Notes under the pieces: model-generated
Told to the model about the DNA's origin: nothing
Databases searched by the model: none
What the model saw: only the letters and a program-made list of their open reading frames with translations
Program-made: the position numbers and the translations under genes
Shown: positions 12,601-27,600 of the stretch, one piece after another
Position numbering within the stretch: position 1 is the first letter of the stretch
How the letters are laid out: the number at the start of each line of letters is the position of its first letter
Assembly (NCBI GenBank): GCA_947172415.1
Contig: OX359201.1
Span: forward strand, 2,418,001 to 2,482,000
Source of the DNA: Chondrosia reniformis
Taxonomy: Eukaryota; Porifera; Demospongiae; Chondrillida; Chondrillidae
Length of the DNA: 64,000 nt
Direction of reading: 5' to 3'

Positions 12601-15600
12601 GATTACCTCTAGTCATAGCTACCAAATTTCTAACTCTTCTGGACACTTGTACGTAGTATGTGCCTTAGTACATTGTAAATGTAAATCAGCTACGTCTTAC
12701 GTAGTCTCATTAGATTTTGGCAAGACATTTTAAGTAAACAAATATTTTAATGAAAATATTTAAATGGGCTGAAGCACAAAAAAGCTGTAAAAATGACTAC
12801 AAAAGAAACGGTGAACATTTTTTAATCCATGTTTGAGAGTTAGATCTAGAGTCGCTAACAGTGAGTTCCATTACAAAGCAGAGTACTCTAAATACAGCAT
12901 TAATGTAGCTTTGTAATCTGACTTTATACATGTATTACTTTTAAGTATATTACAGTCATAGTATATAAAATAACACTAATCTGAACACCCCTCCGAACCT
13001 TTTTGTTGGTCCCAAGGGTGTTCGGTTTAGAGGGGTTTCACTATATTAAAGGTTTAAGGTGATGATTTTTACTATTAACAGATAATGTATTTCCTATAGT
13101 AGATTCAGTATGGATATTTTACTTCCCTCTTTTTACATACGTAGTACCTGAACTTTGGAATTGCAATAGCAGCCATTATTGGTTTTTTGGAAAGTATTGC
13201 CATTGCAAAGGCATTTGGTGAGCATTACAGCATTCACTCTACTTATGTATAATTGATTGCCTACTATTGTAGTTATTTAAATGTTGTAAACAATGTAATG
13301 GATACATTTGTTTTTTAGCGAGGAAGAATGACTATAAAGTAGATCCAAGTCAAGAATTAATTGCATTAGGTTAGTTTCAGTAGTACATTATGTACGTGAT
13401 TAGATTTGATTTGGGCTTTTTCTTAAATTATTAGGGCTTGGTAATATAGCTGGTTCAATGGTACAGGGTTATCCTATCACTGGCAGTTTTTCAAGGTACG
13501 TGTTCAATTCATGGACATGAAATCCATCAGCCATTTATATCTACTGTACATTGTGTGTCAATTGTATTCTAATTCTTCAAACACCTACTGTTTAATACTC
13601 CATATGATTATTTCTGTACTACCATGAGAATAGTTGTTCAATCATCTTGTTCAAAGTTATGTAAGATTCACATACGTATAGTTACCTATTTTCAACAGGT
13701 ACCAATCTTAGCAATTTATGTAATAAAAATTGTCTTCACAAATATTAATGAATCCTGAAGTTATGTTATCTATATATTACATATATTTGTGTCCCACCTG
13801 AAGCATCTAAACTGTCTTGATTAGTTATCTTTGGGATTGTACATCCTTTGACTTTTGAGCATTTAGAAACGCAGTTTGGTTTGATTTCTTGGTCAAACAT
13901 TTTGATCCTGGGGGTCTTCTTCAGTTACTGTGTTTATAAACGCTCAAAAGTTGAAGGATGTCCCATCCCAAAGATAAGTTTAACACAGTTAGACGGAATC
14001 CTTATTCTATTACTGTTAGTTCTGTAATTGTTTTCTCTTAGCTTGCAAAGTCAGTACTGCTACAACAGTGAACACAACTTATTTCTGTTTAGTTTAATGT
14101 CTGTCAGGCACCCACATATTTGTCAGAATAGACAAGAGTAATACGTTTATGACTGAATGCATTACACTGAACCAGCCAAGTGACCCAGTCCTGTCTTGCC
14201 TGGGGAAGACTGAAGTTCTATTGAATTACAACCAGTGATTGCCTTCTAGTCATTTAAGATAAAACAAGTACTTCTTAGATAACTGTGATTGTCATTTAAA
14301 TAGAACTCTGGTACCTTAGCCAAGCCAAGTAAGATTTTGCTCATTTGGCTGCTTCAGTTTAATGATTTCTAGCCCTAACCCAGGTGTACTATGCAATTAA
14401 TCCCCTTTTCAGTGTTTCTTTTTTCCTATACAAGGACTGCTGTTAATGCCCAAAGTGGAGTAAAGACACCTTTAGCTGGCATTATTACAGGTACAATATT
14501 GTGATATATTTCTGAGATGGGTCAAAGTACAGTTAATACATTGCATCCATTCAGTAGCCAGGCACATGTATGTATATTTACATGACTTACTAGTGAATTT
14601 ATAGTCTACTAGATTTAGTATGGCATAGTATGCACATTGGCATCATCAAGTAACACTGTATGTTTAAATGTAGCTCCTATGCTGAATGATCTTGGTAACA
14701 AAAATGGTATCCTGAATCTTTGTCATAAAGTTTCAAGATGCCTAAACCTTTCCTGATATTTAAATATGTAAATCTTTTCTCACTATTGTAGGATCTGTTG
14801 TTCTGCTTGCACTAAGTTTTGTGTCATCTGCCTTTAAATTTATACCCCAAGTTAGCTTGGCTGCTATCATAATAACATCTGTGCTATACATGGTTGATTT
14901 TAAAACTCCAATTGAAGTGTGGAAGATTAGAAGTAAGTAGAGAGCTCATTGCAATGTGGACCTAGCTGCATTGAATGTTGTATTTCTTGTCAGCAAATCT
15001 CTTATATATACATATATATACTAAAATATATATAAACCAGCTGGAGCCTTTGAATATACACATGTACAGCTCTCCTCTGAACCATTTTAGCTCATTCTAA
15101 ATGTTTAATAATGCCATTACTTTAAGGACCAATTTCATAAAAATACATTATTTACGATTGATAAAGTTCACATTATGATTGTCTGATTTGTTATGATATT
15201 AAAGGGAACAATGCTTCCAAAGTGAGACAGTCATAGATTTCTAGAAATATCATCATTCTGTCTAATACATTTTACAAGTGCTTCAGTAGGCTATAGCAGC
15301 CAGACTTTGTTTCAGCAGAAGTACGTACATCCAAAATCTGCAGTCGTCATTGTAAGAGAATGGCCTCTCCAGCTGGAAAGGGGGCTAGGTGTTGATTGAT
15401 AATATTGGATGTTGCATTCCACAATGAGAAAGATTGTAGTTACGTACCAAATCAGGCAACAGGATCAATAAATAAATTAGTTACAAGATCTTTTGTCTTT
15501 GTCAGCTGTATAACTGAAGTGTGAAATTGGGAGTATATATATGTGAGTGGAAATGGAGGGAGGGACCACTCATGGAGGCTGCAGGTTGTCAAAGGATGGG

Positions 15601-18600
15601 ATTCCAAACTGGTGGGAGATGTAGTCCACAATCCAAGTTCTTTGTTGGTCTCTGCTTTCTGATTGTGATGGCCTCTCTGATGTTCTCCTCTGCCAGTAGT
15701 CAGGTACAACATGGGGACTTGGGGTCTCCCAATTAATGTAGTGGTTGTGCTTCTATACATGTACTGCTACACCATTTTTGATGTCCCTTGTCGGACTGCT
15801 TGTCATTCCTCCTGATCTTTAGATTCTTCCTGGGTTTGTCGATGTATACACATTATTGCAATCTTTACCTGTGAGCCGATACACAGCTGATCTGTTTCTC
15901 TCTTTAGAAACATTTCTTCTTGACTTGAACCAGTGATTGTCTCAGAGTGTTTGAAGACTTGATTCGAAGGGGGAGCACACGCTTTCGCTAACCTTCACCC
16001 AACCGTCGGATTTAGGGTAGACAGAGTATCTTGGGCTCATTTAAGGGGGTTTCTTGGGAGTGATCACTAGAGGAGGATGCAGGAGTGATGTGCATGGAGA
16101 TATTCTTGTCAACAAGTGTGTTGGGGAACCCATTGCATTTGGAGACCAGCTAAAAGTGTTGTAGTTCCTGCTGTCTCTTATTGTCATTACATCCATGAAA
16201 GGCCCTGTTTCTCAAACCTCTCATCGCTCCTTTTAGAGTCCGTGAGTGGTGGGGGAATTGAATGGGATATATATGTCCATGTGGGCGGGCTTGTGATACA
16301 CTGAGGTGAAAGTTCCAAAATGGCTGTCTGCCTACCTATTTCTGCTTTGAGCCATGCTCAAAGCAGAAATAGGTATTGTGTAGACAGAGTTCTACAAGAT
16401 GCACTAGTTGTCTAACTGGGATGTCAGTTCGCCTCTTCAGAAACTGGTCATTCTCAAGTTGTTCAAATACTCCTTTTGATCCTAAGGATCACTCCTATAT
16501 AGAGTGGGCATAAACTTATTACTTTACAGAATGGAGTATTTTTGTGGCAATTCTAGGTCATTGTCTTGTTCATAACCAGCTGTCTTTGGTTCAACTCTCA
16601 GCATTCACTTATTTTCCTATGGCTACCTAAATTCTATTTGGTATATAAGATCTCAATTTATTATTCGTTACACCATAAGGGTCTCTTTTCACAACGTTTG
16701 GAATAACAGGTTGTCTTAATATACAGATTACATGCAAAACAATTATGAAGTTATTATATGTACTATGTTAACTATATGTACAATACTGTATATTCGCTTG
16801 ATGAGACACCACGGCTACTATTTTTTGTGCAGTTCTTTTAGAGAGCGTGACTGTTATGTTTAGCACATACAGAGGTGCAGCTTCTATCCAAGAGCGGCGA
16901 TTAATCAAGAGCGGCATCTGATCGAGCAAATATTGTAGATAAAGCCATTCTCACCGACAATATTTAGGTGGTAGACTAATAATGTTACATAATTTATGTC
17001 TAATTTATGTCTAATTTTCGAATGGTGGTCGTTATAAAGAGTGTCAAAATTTGTCTTGGGAACTAGAAAAGTGGTCGCAATAGTGAGGTAGTCGCTATAT
17101 AGAGGTGGTCGTTATATACATGTTCTTTTCATATTCGTTTATATGGCTAAAATTTGGGTCCAAATAAAGTGGTCGTAATAGAGCGGTGGTTGTTATATAG
17201 AGGTGGTCATTAGCACAGGTTCCACTGTACAGTAGTTACTATTTTGGTACTGCTGCATCAGACAAATTAATTTCATCCACCTAAGATAAAATTTATAACA
17301 GTGACATATTTACTTTTAAGTGAAAGTTTTACTTATACGTATAATTGCAGTAATTTCATATCTTAGTCAAATAGGGCCATATCAACATGTTTTTCATTCC
17401 TTTTAGAGATTGATCTGCTGCCATTAATTGTATCATTTCTTGGGACCTTGCTTTTGGATATTAAGGTAATATTTGAATTGTAAAATGTGAGAAGTAACAG
17501 TTTGCATGTATCAAGGCATATTTTTGTAACATGCTAAATCTTTTCACTTTGATTTGTTACGCAATTTATTTCTTTGCAATTATAGTTGTACATTCAGGTT
17601 TATGTTCTAGGTAATAGTGCACTGTCAGCAAAAGGAATTTTTATTGCAATTGTTTTGATGTATGTATATAGTACGGTGTTCCAGCAGCCTGTGCTTTGAA
17701 TATAATATACCTGCTCTTTCGTTCTGCAAGGCCAAGAATCAAGGTATTGAAATTATATGTGTATGCTCATACAATAAAATGTCAGACCAAGCAAAGGACA
17801 TAATCATCTTATGTAGTTGTAATGTCTTTTCTTATACAGTATATGGGACTAACAGCTACATTAGTCAATTTTATATCTCTTATATTGGATTTTGAATCCT
17901 TGAGTATATGGAGTTCAAACTTGCCTCATCATTTAAGATTATGATGTACTCCAATTTTCTTCTAGGTTCTCTTTGTTTTTACCATGGGTATGTGTTTAAT
18001 TCACTTTCACATACAATGGAACCTCACCAATTCGAATCGCATTAATCCGAACCCTCGCAAATCCGAATGTCAAATAACTAATCATACGTCACCGCCAACG
18101 CCTAACATTTTGGCCTTATGCTGACAATGCTATTTGGATTGGCGAGAAACCTAAATGTTTCTGATGCAGAAACAGCTAAACTATATTATGCTTTTCTAAA
18201 GTAGTGTACAGCATTTAAAACTATTTACGTAATGCAACAGAAAGACATGTACCTTGTACACTTACCTCTTGGTAACTAGCTCTAGTTTTAAGCCTGATGG
18301 TACTGAAAGCCCTTGATACCTGTCCTATTCTTCTTACTACATTTGCATACATCCATCCCAAAGCTACATTCAATGTAAGAAAAGCCAGCAACACCATCAA
18401 TTTATGCAGCATTGACTGATATGGATAGCCTGTCATAACCTGATACTTTACTGAATCCTTTGTACCATAATGATATTACCGTATTTGCTTGAATAGACTC
18501 TGTGGCTACTATTATTTTCAGGTCTGGCAAGAAGTTGCGCGCAGCCATTATTCGAGGACGGCTACTAAACAGGATGCATCATCTATTCAAGCAAATAAAG

Positions 18601-21600
18601 TATTTCTTTTGAATACACTGACTTTACGTAAACGTCCTTGCTTACCATTTGGAAGTCTTAAACTACTTTCTCTGAACTCTATCCTTAGAGATGCAAGTAA
18701 TGAATATGTTTAGCTAAGAATGGCTGTCAGTTACCTTTAATTTCATGCCATTCCTGTGGTATATGTTCTAAGTAATTTCTCATCGGATTTATACTTGAAG
18801 GCCCATTATTACAATTCATCCAACCAACTTTCCATTGTTCAATCAAGTGTAGAGATTAAGCAATATAGGGGCCATGCAACACCCTTGCCTTGTACTTCAG
18901 GCACTCATCAAATAAATTACTGTCTATACCAGCATATTTACAGGTATTTATATCTGTGGACCTATCATTTTGACAGCAGGATCAGGTATCTCAATACCTG
19001 TAATTACAACTAACCAAATAGCGTAATTAGGAACTGGGTCATAGCTTGTTTTGAGTTAAAATTTAATTAACAACAGATTCCAAGAATTTTACGAAAATTT
19101 GGTTCATAATAAGCTTATCATAGTGACTGTTACCCCTACTAAATCTGAATTTAAGTCTTAATCTCAGACACCTCTTGTAACCTTGCTTGTAACTCACTGG
19201 TAACAAGTAACAGTGCTATCCCCTGCCAATATCATAGCTACTGAGATCACCCTTCCATAGTACTAGTATAGCAATTCACCATTTTGATTTATCTACTCAG
19301 CCTCCACACCTCAAGCACCATATCCACCAATACATCAAGAAAGTTGTTTTCACCTTTTTGTTTTTCATCAATCCTTAAGATAATACGGATATTTGCTCAT
19401 AGTATTCCCATTGAATTAAAGTTCAGTAGTTAAAGAAATATCTGTAACTGCAGCTTAGGTGTGCTATTTATTTATATTAAGCATTTTATCTCTTAATGCT
19501 GCTTTTCATTCGAACTGGGCCTTCTGCCTTATTGAATATTCCTAATGCATATCTGTAACTGCAGCTTAGGTGTGCTATTTATTTATATTGACCATATTAT
19601 CTCTTATGGCTGCTTTTCATTCGAACTGGGCCTTCTGCCTTATTGAATATTCCTAATGCATCTCCATATATTTTTGCATACATTGCCATCAGCATTACTT
19701 ATGAAGTACGTAAGTGCTCTTTGCTTCTCTTACAACATGCCCAGCATCATGGTAATGCTGAAAAGGTCTCCTTGTTCATGTTCCAAATTTTGATTGAGCA
19801 TTTGAATACAGTTTTTTACAATCATAAATCATTCAATTCATAGTTGCCTGAACCAGTTGTGTTAAAGTGAAGAGTGCACTGGTTGTATGTCCTTAGCATT
19901 ACAGTGGAATGCTCAGCATATTAGTTAATGGTACTGTAGGAAAGTCATGTGATAGCAAGCCACCTTCCATAGGCACTGACACAACACTTATGGGTACTTT
20001 TACAAATGGTCAGACTATTGTTTGACCTGCATGTTGTTGAGTATTAAAATACAATAAAAAGGTAGTCCCCCTTGTAGTACTGGAGTTACATTGTGGCTAT
20101 CAACCTGGTCGTAGTACCGAGGATCTGACGTTTGTTTTACACCAGCTCTTTATAAGAGGGCAAGGGAGATGAACATCACTCTCTATGTTACATTTGTTGA
20201 CTTTAGCAAGGCCTTTGATTCTGTAGATCTTGACCCCCTATAGCTTGTCCTCTCAAAGCAGGGTCTTCCGCCCAAGATGTTGGCAGCCCTGCGAAACCTC
20301 CAATAGGTCATGTAAGGCAATGTTCAGTATATGAACGAGGTCTCTGTAAGGTTCCCCATCATCAGTACCAGTGTATGGCAGGGATCAGTTGAGGGCCTTG
20401 TGCTCTTTGTCCTGTATTTAGCTGCCATCACAGATGTTGCTTTCCCCCAAAACTCAGCCTATCGGAGGGAATTAGGGATTGAGTTATTGGCTGAGGATGG
20501 CAACATAACTGATACCAAGAGATTAGGAATCCAAAGTCACACCAGGTTCAGGACTGTACTTATGCTAACGAAAGTATACTATTTGCAAACTCGCATCAAT
20601 CCATGAATGTAGCTATTGAGAGGTTTGCCTCTATTTCACAGAAGTTCGGTATATGGATCAATGACAGGAAGACGGTAGTGATGTGCTATGATCCCCACAA
20701 TTTGGAGCAGGCACCCATCTCCATTGGAAACACTCAACTACAGTGTGTCACGACCTTTAACTATCTGGGGAGCATTATCTCCCCTGGAAATGATTTGAAT
20801 GCTGAGTTTCAAAGAAGGACCTTCCTGGCACGCACCACTTTCTTCAAACTGATGAGAAGGCTGTGGAATCAGAGGGGAATAAGAAGATGTACAAAGGCTA
20901 GGATGTTTAACGCCTTGGTCACCTCTACCTTCCTGTATGGATCGGGCTCTTGGACTAGACGGGAGGCTGACACCAATCGGCCTGGAAGCACCGAATACAG
21001 ACTCACCAGGCAAATGTTGGGTGCTAGGCCAACTGACCACGTCCGCATGACTACAGCCTATGCGGAGGTGTACATGGTCCCATACGGGTGCATCTTGTAG
21101 AATACGCACTGACCTGGGCAGCTAGAATGATCAATCTACCTGAAGATCGTCTACCCATGTTGGTGATGCACTTGCATCCTGCAGAGGAAAAACGTATCCG
21201 AGGACGCCCAGCCACCAGATGGAGTGATACGGTGAAATCTGTGCTCAGGTGGGCTGCCTACTACCCAATCATGAGTGGGCAAAGGATATATACACCAAGA
21301 AATGGAAATATGTGATCAGCCCCTACCGACCCAACCTCATTACCATATTCAAGGAAAGGTGATTCAAATTTCTGTAAAACTGAAATTATTTGTTATAATG
21401 TTTTTTATTGAACTATTCACATGCAATAACAATAAAAACTTAATACTTCGGTGATGTGGTACTGTACTTAGTGTGTTAAACATGCTGATTGATTGATTGA
21501 TTGATTGATGTTCCAGGTATGACATTAGAAATTTACTTCAGGTATCAATTTCTGAATATTTCAAGCAGTTGTCAAATAGTATACATCAGCAATTTCATAT

Positions 21601-24600
21601 ATTGCACATATTATCAAACAATGAGTTACCACATTTTTGTTGGTAAAGAGCCAACTTGCCAAATACAACCCAATCATACTGAAAGAAAGGTCTTAGAACA
21701 GTAGACTATACGTACTCACAACTATACCAATGTACTAGAAGGCCTTTTCGGAGAATAACACTCCTCATCAGTAGCACTGGGTAGTATTCTGGAGTTGCTA
21801 AGTTACCAAATACCCAGACTTTCGAAAGGGATTGGTCAGCAAACAACAACCTAGCAACTGTACTACAACTACAATCTCTACATCTAATGATATACAGGGT
21901 AACACTATTAATGTTAAGATACGGTAATTATTAGTCGTCTATAACCCCTGCATTACACATGCAAAAACGTGTGTCACCATCAGGTCAGGTTCAGTACCTT
22001 AGCCCATAAGACGGGGCCTATTTTCCGCCGTCACGATGAGACACGTAGACGACTAATAATTACAAGCCAATCATGTAGAATATAAGATATAGATCCTAAT
22101 ATAGCGTTATTTTTTTAAGTCTTTTCACTGTGTAGCACAGGCTTAACATTCCTACTACTTTGCTGAATCAGTAAATAGGAAGGTAAAACCTGCTTTAAGT
22201 AATATGTACGCACACACTTAGAAGATGTAGAGATGGTTATATCACAAAGGGGCAGCAGATTGGATTGAATTCATATTTGTATTTTTGGAAAAGGTTACCC
22301 AAACTTGCCAATTAAGTTAATGATTTCTTTTGAAATTACATAGTATTTCAACAAGGTGCAAATTAATTTACTCTTATACGGTAAGTGCTTCCTCAAACGT
22401 AATGCGTAAAGTGTGCCTTTTTGCTAGTTATACCTTAAAAAGGCATGCAGCTTGTACATAAGAAACCTACTAACCTTTGCTGATGTAAGTTCAAAGAAAT
22501 GTGCACTAACTGAATCGTATTTCATTTTTATAGGTTTCATATAGTTCTTTCACAATCCATTTTGTTCTTAATGGTGGTCTAAATTACCCTGGAATAGATT
22601 TTTTTGCTAGAAGAGTACACTATGAATTGGATAAGGCAAACAAAGAAGGTGAGCATTTGAGGGATGCCTATTGTGGCTTCTTTTTAATAGCTGTTTAACC
22701 TTTAGAAAATTCTTACATCTTTAATACAAGATGCAGAATTTTTTTTCAAGCTATGCATATTACATGGTCTTTATTTAAGATAAATCAGAAGAAAAGAACC
22801 TTAGCAATAAACTCATGCATGATACTACACACTACTGTGTACTCATCAATGCTGTAGTGTTTTTCACATTGCCAGTTAGGGCCAATGAGGCATATTCAGT
22901 GATGTAAGACTCCCACTTACTTAAAACACAAGTGCTCTATTTGTGCATAACACACTGAATTGTACACTTGATATACATACTTTAGGTACAGAATCTATAT
23001 ACGTATCATGATAGACTTTTTGATCCTGATTATTTAGTATAGAGAGCCTGGTACTACTGTTCACTTTTTATTGTATTCCATCATGAACATCAGGATTATG
23101 ACAACAGTAATGGGTTAAGAGTACCAGCACTATGCTGAAGGGGCAATCTTAAATAGTGAGATGTAAGATGTACGTAGGTACGTAAGTAGGTTAAGCAGTA
23201 AAAAAATTGACTTGATAGTCATTTTGGTAGCCATCTGAGTTTAATTATTAAGGATAAACAGATGTGCTGCAGTGCTTTCTGGTTGCTGCTTCCTTCATGG
23301 TAGACATTGAGTCAACATATCAAATATATTTAAAGGAATGAATGCTTAATCTTTCCTAATTTTCATCCTATTCTTCATATTGAATATCACTGCTTTGAGC
23401 TTCTCTTATAGATTGTAAAATTTTTATCATCGTTAAAAATTTCACAAAGGATTTCCTTTGACTGATCATAAGCAGCTTTATCAGTAGTAGAATTGTCATT
23501 TCCTTCAGCAAATTAGCAGCAGCTTCCTCCAACTTATATTGTAGATTCGGGCACATCCTTCCATGCTGCTGCTAGCTTGAACATTTAATTTAATGGGTTT
23601 TTTTTCAACATTCCATAATAGTAAGTTCTGCATTATCCCACCCACTTGCATCTGATAGTAGTAGTATCCTGAGGAGATGCTTTCTGTACAGCAGTCGTAC
23701 ACCATTTGTACTTTCCAAGGCTACCTGCTCCATAGGCTGGACAATTGATGTTGTATTGGGTGGCAAAAGGAGACAGCTAATATTACCAGGTCTGGAAATA
23801 GTAATATTTCTATAGATGGATGAGCTGGTGCATTGTGTAATAGTAAATTAGCCTTTCCTGTAAGATTGTTCTTGCTTAAGTAAGTACTCTTTTAACAAGA
23901 GTAATTAAATCCTAAAAATAATATTCTTGAAATATGTTGTAGTCATCCAAGCATTTTTCTGAGGTGTACGTAGATCTCATTGGAAAGGCCATTTTGACCA
24001 AGCCCTAAAGGAACAGGAATGCTTTCCTTTGCCAATCATAGTGAGACACACCTTGTGATTTTCAGTACCCTTGTGATGCCAATGTTCACTATTGAAATTT
24101 GAATTAGTTAGATATTGGGATAGACAGCCATACCAAGTCACAGTAATTAAAGGATGGTAAAGTATAGGAGTAGTAGAATTCCAGCAGATCTAGCTTAGGT
24201 AAAAGCCAAAAGAAATCCACCTTAAAACAGCAAGAATATGTTTCACAAGATGAAGTGATAAGGGTGTCCACTATGCTGATGAAGACCTCCAGGTTGAAAC
24301 GTTCAATTTTGTTTTAAATGCAATTGTTGCTGAGTCTCAATAAATTAGGATACTTGTTTCACAAGATGTTTATATAAAGTACCTTGCTCAACTTTTGAAC
24401 CACAAAGGTGTAATCGTAACTGTTCTAAATCAACACAGATTCTGAACAATGAACTGGGATCAATAATTTGATAATACGAAACACTCCTAAAAGGTCAATC
24501 TGTCTAGCAGACACACATGTTCTAGAATCTTCTAATAGCTAACTTTTGTTCTACATATCAGCATAATATAAGTCTTAATACAAGAAAACCATTCATCACT

Positions 24601-27600
24601 GCACAGATGAAAGTCTAAGATACCATTTTCCTACATGCTATGCCTAGTCTGTAAAAGAGTCTATGGGGGAATTAAACCTGAAGAGAGCTTTGGATGAAGA
24701 TACAGGAGTCTTTTCTTCCTTCTTTTCCCTTCTTTCATCTTCTTCTCCACTGGGTCAGACAGCCGTTTCTGGGAATTCCACCCTTCATCAGTGATCCTAG
24801 GAGACTTTGTCTTTTTCTTTATCTTGATCTTCTGTGAATCCAAGCATGCAAGCTACTCTAATAAAGTTGAATACGCAGCACAATGTTCAGTTGTTAAGCA
24901 ACCCCTTCCTTTCAGAGAAAACGTCCTGTATTCCAGCTTTCCATCAATGTTGGGTTCCTCAATCTCACGGGATACTGAGGAGTAATTGTAGCATCTGCTT
25001 CTTGTCGATCAGTAGTTTCTAACCTAGGATGGTCAGGCTCTATGTCTTACACCAATACTGCATTTGTTCCAATCGACTTACTAGCTGCTGGGCTTACAGT
25101 GCAAAATCAGGGCACTGGAGGTAAGTGTAGAACATACTATAGTATGTAGCAGTCTAGTAGCACAACACTTGGTCCATCTAAACTCTACAGACTTCTCTGT
25201 CAGCTGAAGCAAAGTCTTGGCAATAGTGGCATAGTAGAATATGGATTTCTTCTAACTGCATCAAACTTACCTTTTGAAAGGATTATCTTTCAAATTTTAG
25301 AATGTCTAAAGATGCAGTTTGTGTCTCTCTTGAGCATCAGACATTTTGACCCCGAGGGTCTTCTTCAATGATTGACGTTGGTCTACAGGTGTCTACGTTT
25401 ACAAGTATCTGTTCCAACCATCTTTGATTTCCTCATCAATGACGTCATCATTTCCGGGGGAAGGAGAAGTACTCATAAAATGAGTTTCCAAGCATTTTAA
25501 AATAATACCTTGATCTAACTTCATTCTAACCTGACATTGTTGAATCTTTCAGGTATCCTTGATTCTTCTTCTGTACCAGTTCTTCTCCCTCTCCACCACT
25601 TGGATGGCCAGTTTTTTAAGGAGTGAACAGCTAGGCCATTGTTCACATCCCCCATCCTGAGAGCATGTTTGTACTTGCAATCCTGACTTTCAGAGGTCTT
25701 CCTGTTTTTCCCCAGTGTACTGCAGGGCTTCTAGAACAAGGGATCTGGTAGACAACACCTTTTTATATCCATGATTGGCTATGGTTGTTTGGGCCTAGAG
25801 AAGATACTTCTCAGTGATCTCTGCTTTGTGAAGATGGTTTCAATTGTCATCTTCCGGCATGCTCTGGAGATCATTTCTCTGAGGCCTTTCACATATATGG
25901 AATAAAAGGTATCTGTGTACCATCTACCCTATTTCTCCATGTGTCTGGTGGCGACTTACTGGGGTATCCTGTCCCCATAAGGGTGACAGGATAATTGCCA
26001 GATATCTAGATAGGTGGTATGTGGAACAGTTTATGGAGGAAACAATAGGTCTCAAGGGGCAACTGGACTTATGGATCTTCAGAAGTCCATAGAGCTGAGG
26101 ATTCATGCTTTGTTGGTTCTGGACCTTATTCCTTATATCATTGGGGAGTTTGTCTTTTTTCTCCAGGGACCATAGAACTTCATTTACTTTCCATTCTATC
26201 AATTTCGGGTTCTTTCTGATTGATACTCTTCTTTATCCATAAGGACTGTGGCATTTCCCTTATCTGCTGGGAGGATGATGGTATCAGGGTCCAACTTGAG
26301 CTTCTTGATGACCACTGTCTGGCCTTTGGTCAGGTTAGGGTTTGGGACCTTGACTTTCAACAGGCACCACTGAACTTCACTCCTGAGCCGTTCCCCCTGA
26401 TGACAAGGTAAGGAATGGGCAAAGGCAATGATGTCAACCTGTGGAATGTAACGAGGAGTGGTATAAAATTAAGGCCAAGTGTAAGAACCTGTCTCTGTTG
26501 TGGTGTAAATTCTCTCTAGAATGGTTGTTGATCACATTGTCTGGATCAATAGGAGTGAACCTGTTGACCTTGATGTTCTTTTCTAGCAGAGACTGGTACA
26601 TCACCCTATGCCTCTGCTTAGTTTTATGGAAGGTCCTTTCAGCAATGCTTTCACTCCATTCCTTCAGTTTAGAGAAGGAGTCATCGCTAACCAACTTCAA
26701 TAAGGAAACTTCACAGGATTACAGCAGGATTTGTGAATGTTGTAATGTAATGTCCTATGAGTGGCACTGATATGTTTACGTACTAGGGCCATCAACATGC
26801 GAAACGCTAATCGTTTAACTTTTCCCTGACGAACTGGAGCCATATTCAAAGTGCTTTAGGCATGATCTTGTTGTCCCTGTATCGGAGAAAGAATACAAGA
26901 TGGTTACAGTAATGGGCAATGTGTTCTTTATCATTTCTAAGTTGGTGGCATATGGCAACGGTAACGCGTTCTGAACGATCGATAATAGAATAAAGATTTC
27001 TTCTACTGTCATAGCTCTGGATGAATCTGTGGTAATAGTTGCACAATGCCGAGAACTGTTAGACCTCTCGTCCATTCTTTGGGGACAGCCATTTTCTAGC
27101 TGCCTCAATCTTGGATTGATCTGTTGCAATGCCTTCCACAGACACAATGAAAAATCTAAGATACCATTTTCCTACATGCTATGCCTATTACGTATGTCAA
27201 AGAGCCTATAAGGGCTAAACCTGAAGAGAGCTTTGGATGAAGATACAGGAGTCTTTTCTTCCTTCTTTTCCTTTCTTTCATCTTCTTCTCCACTTGGTCA
27301 GACAGCCGTTTCTGGGAATTCCACCCTTCATCAGTGATCCTGGGAGTACTTCACCTCATCTTGGAATAGGCTATATTTAGATGGCTTCAGTTTCAACCTG
27401 GTCTCCTGTAGATTCATGTTCTGCAGGTGCTCCTGGAAATCCTTGCCCACTATAATAACATCGTCTAAATGACCAGGAAACCCCTCCAATGGAGTCTGGC
27501 TAGTACGTACTCCATTAGCCTTTGATACGTTGCTGAGGCATTGCGGAGCCCAAAGGGTATGATGTTATATTCAAACAAACCCTCTGGGGTACATACTGCA

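Larger units (their letters stand above)
14933..17406. other. Intron 12: TE debris
   Basis: Holds the PLE remnant at 15440-16060, a hairpin at 16334-16374, a MITE at 16785-16936 and a transposon end at 17015-17232. The stretch 14990-15440 is AT-rich with nothing recognised. Confidence 0.5.

Noticed and set aside
20738-21109. 123-codon minus-strand frame
   Set aside because: Opposite-strand shadow of the LINE RT reading.
25341-25372. Hammerhead candidate at a PLE end
   Set aside because: First box reads UUGAAGA and second box AAAA; at least two invariant residues lost, so kept only as a marker of the PLE end.
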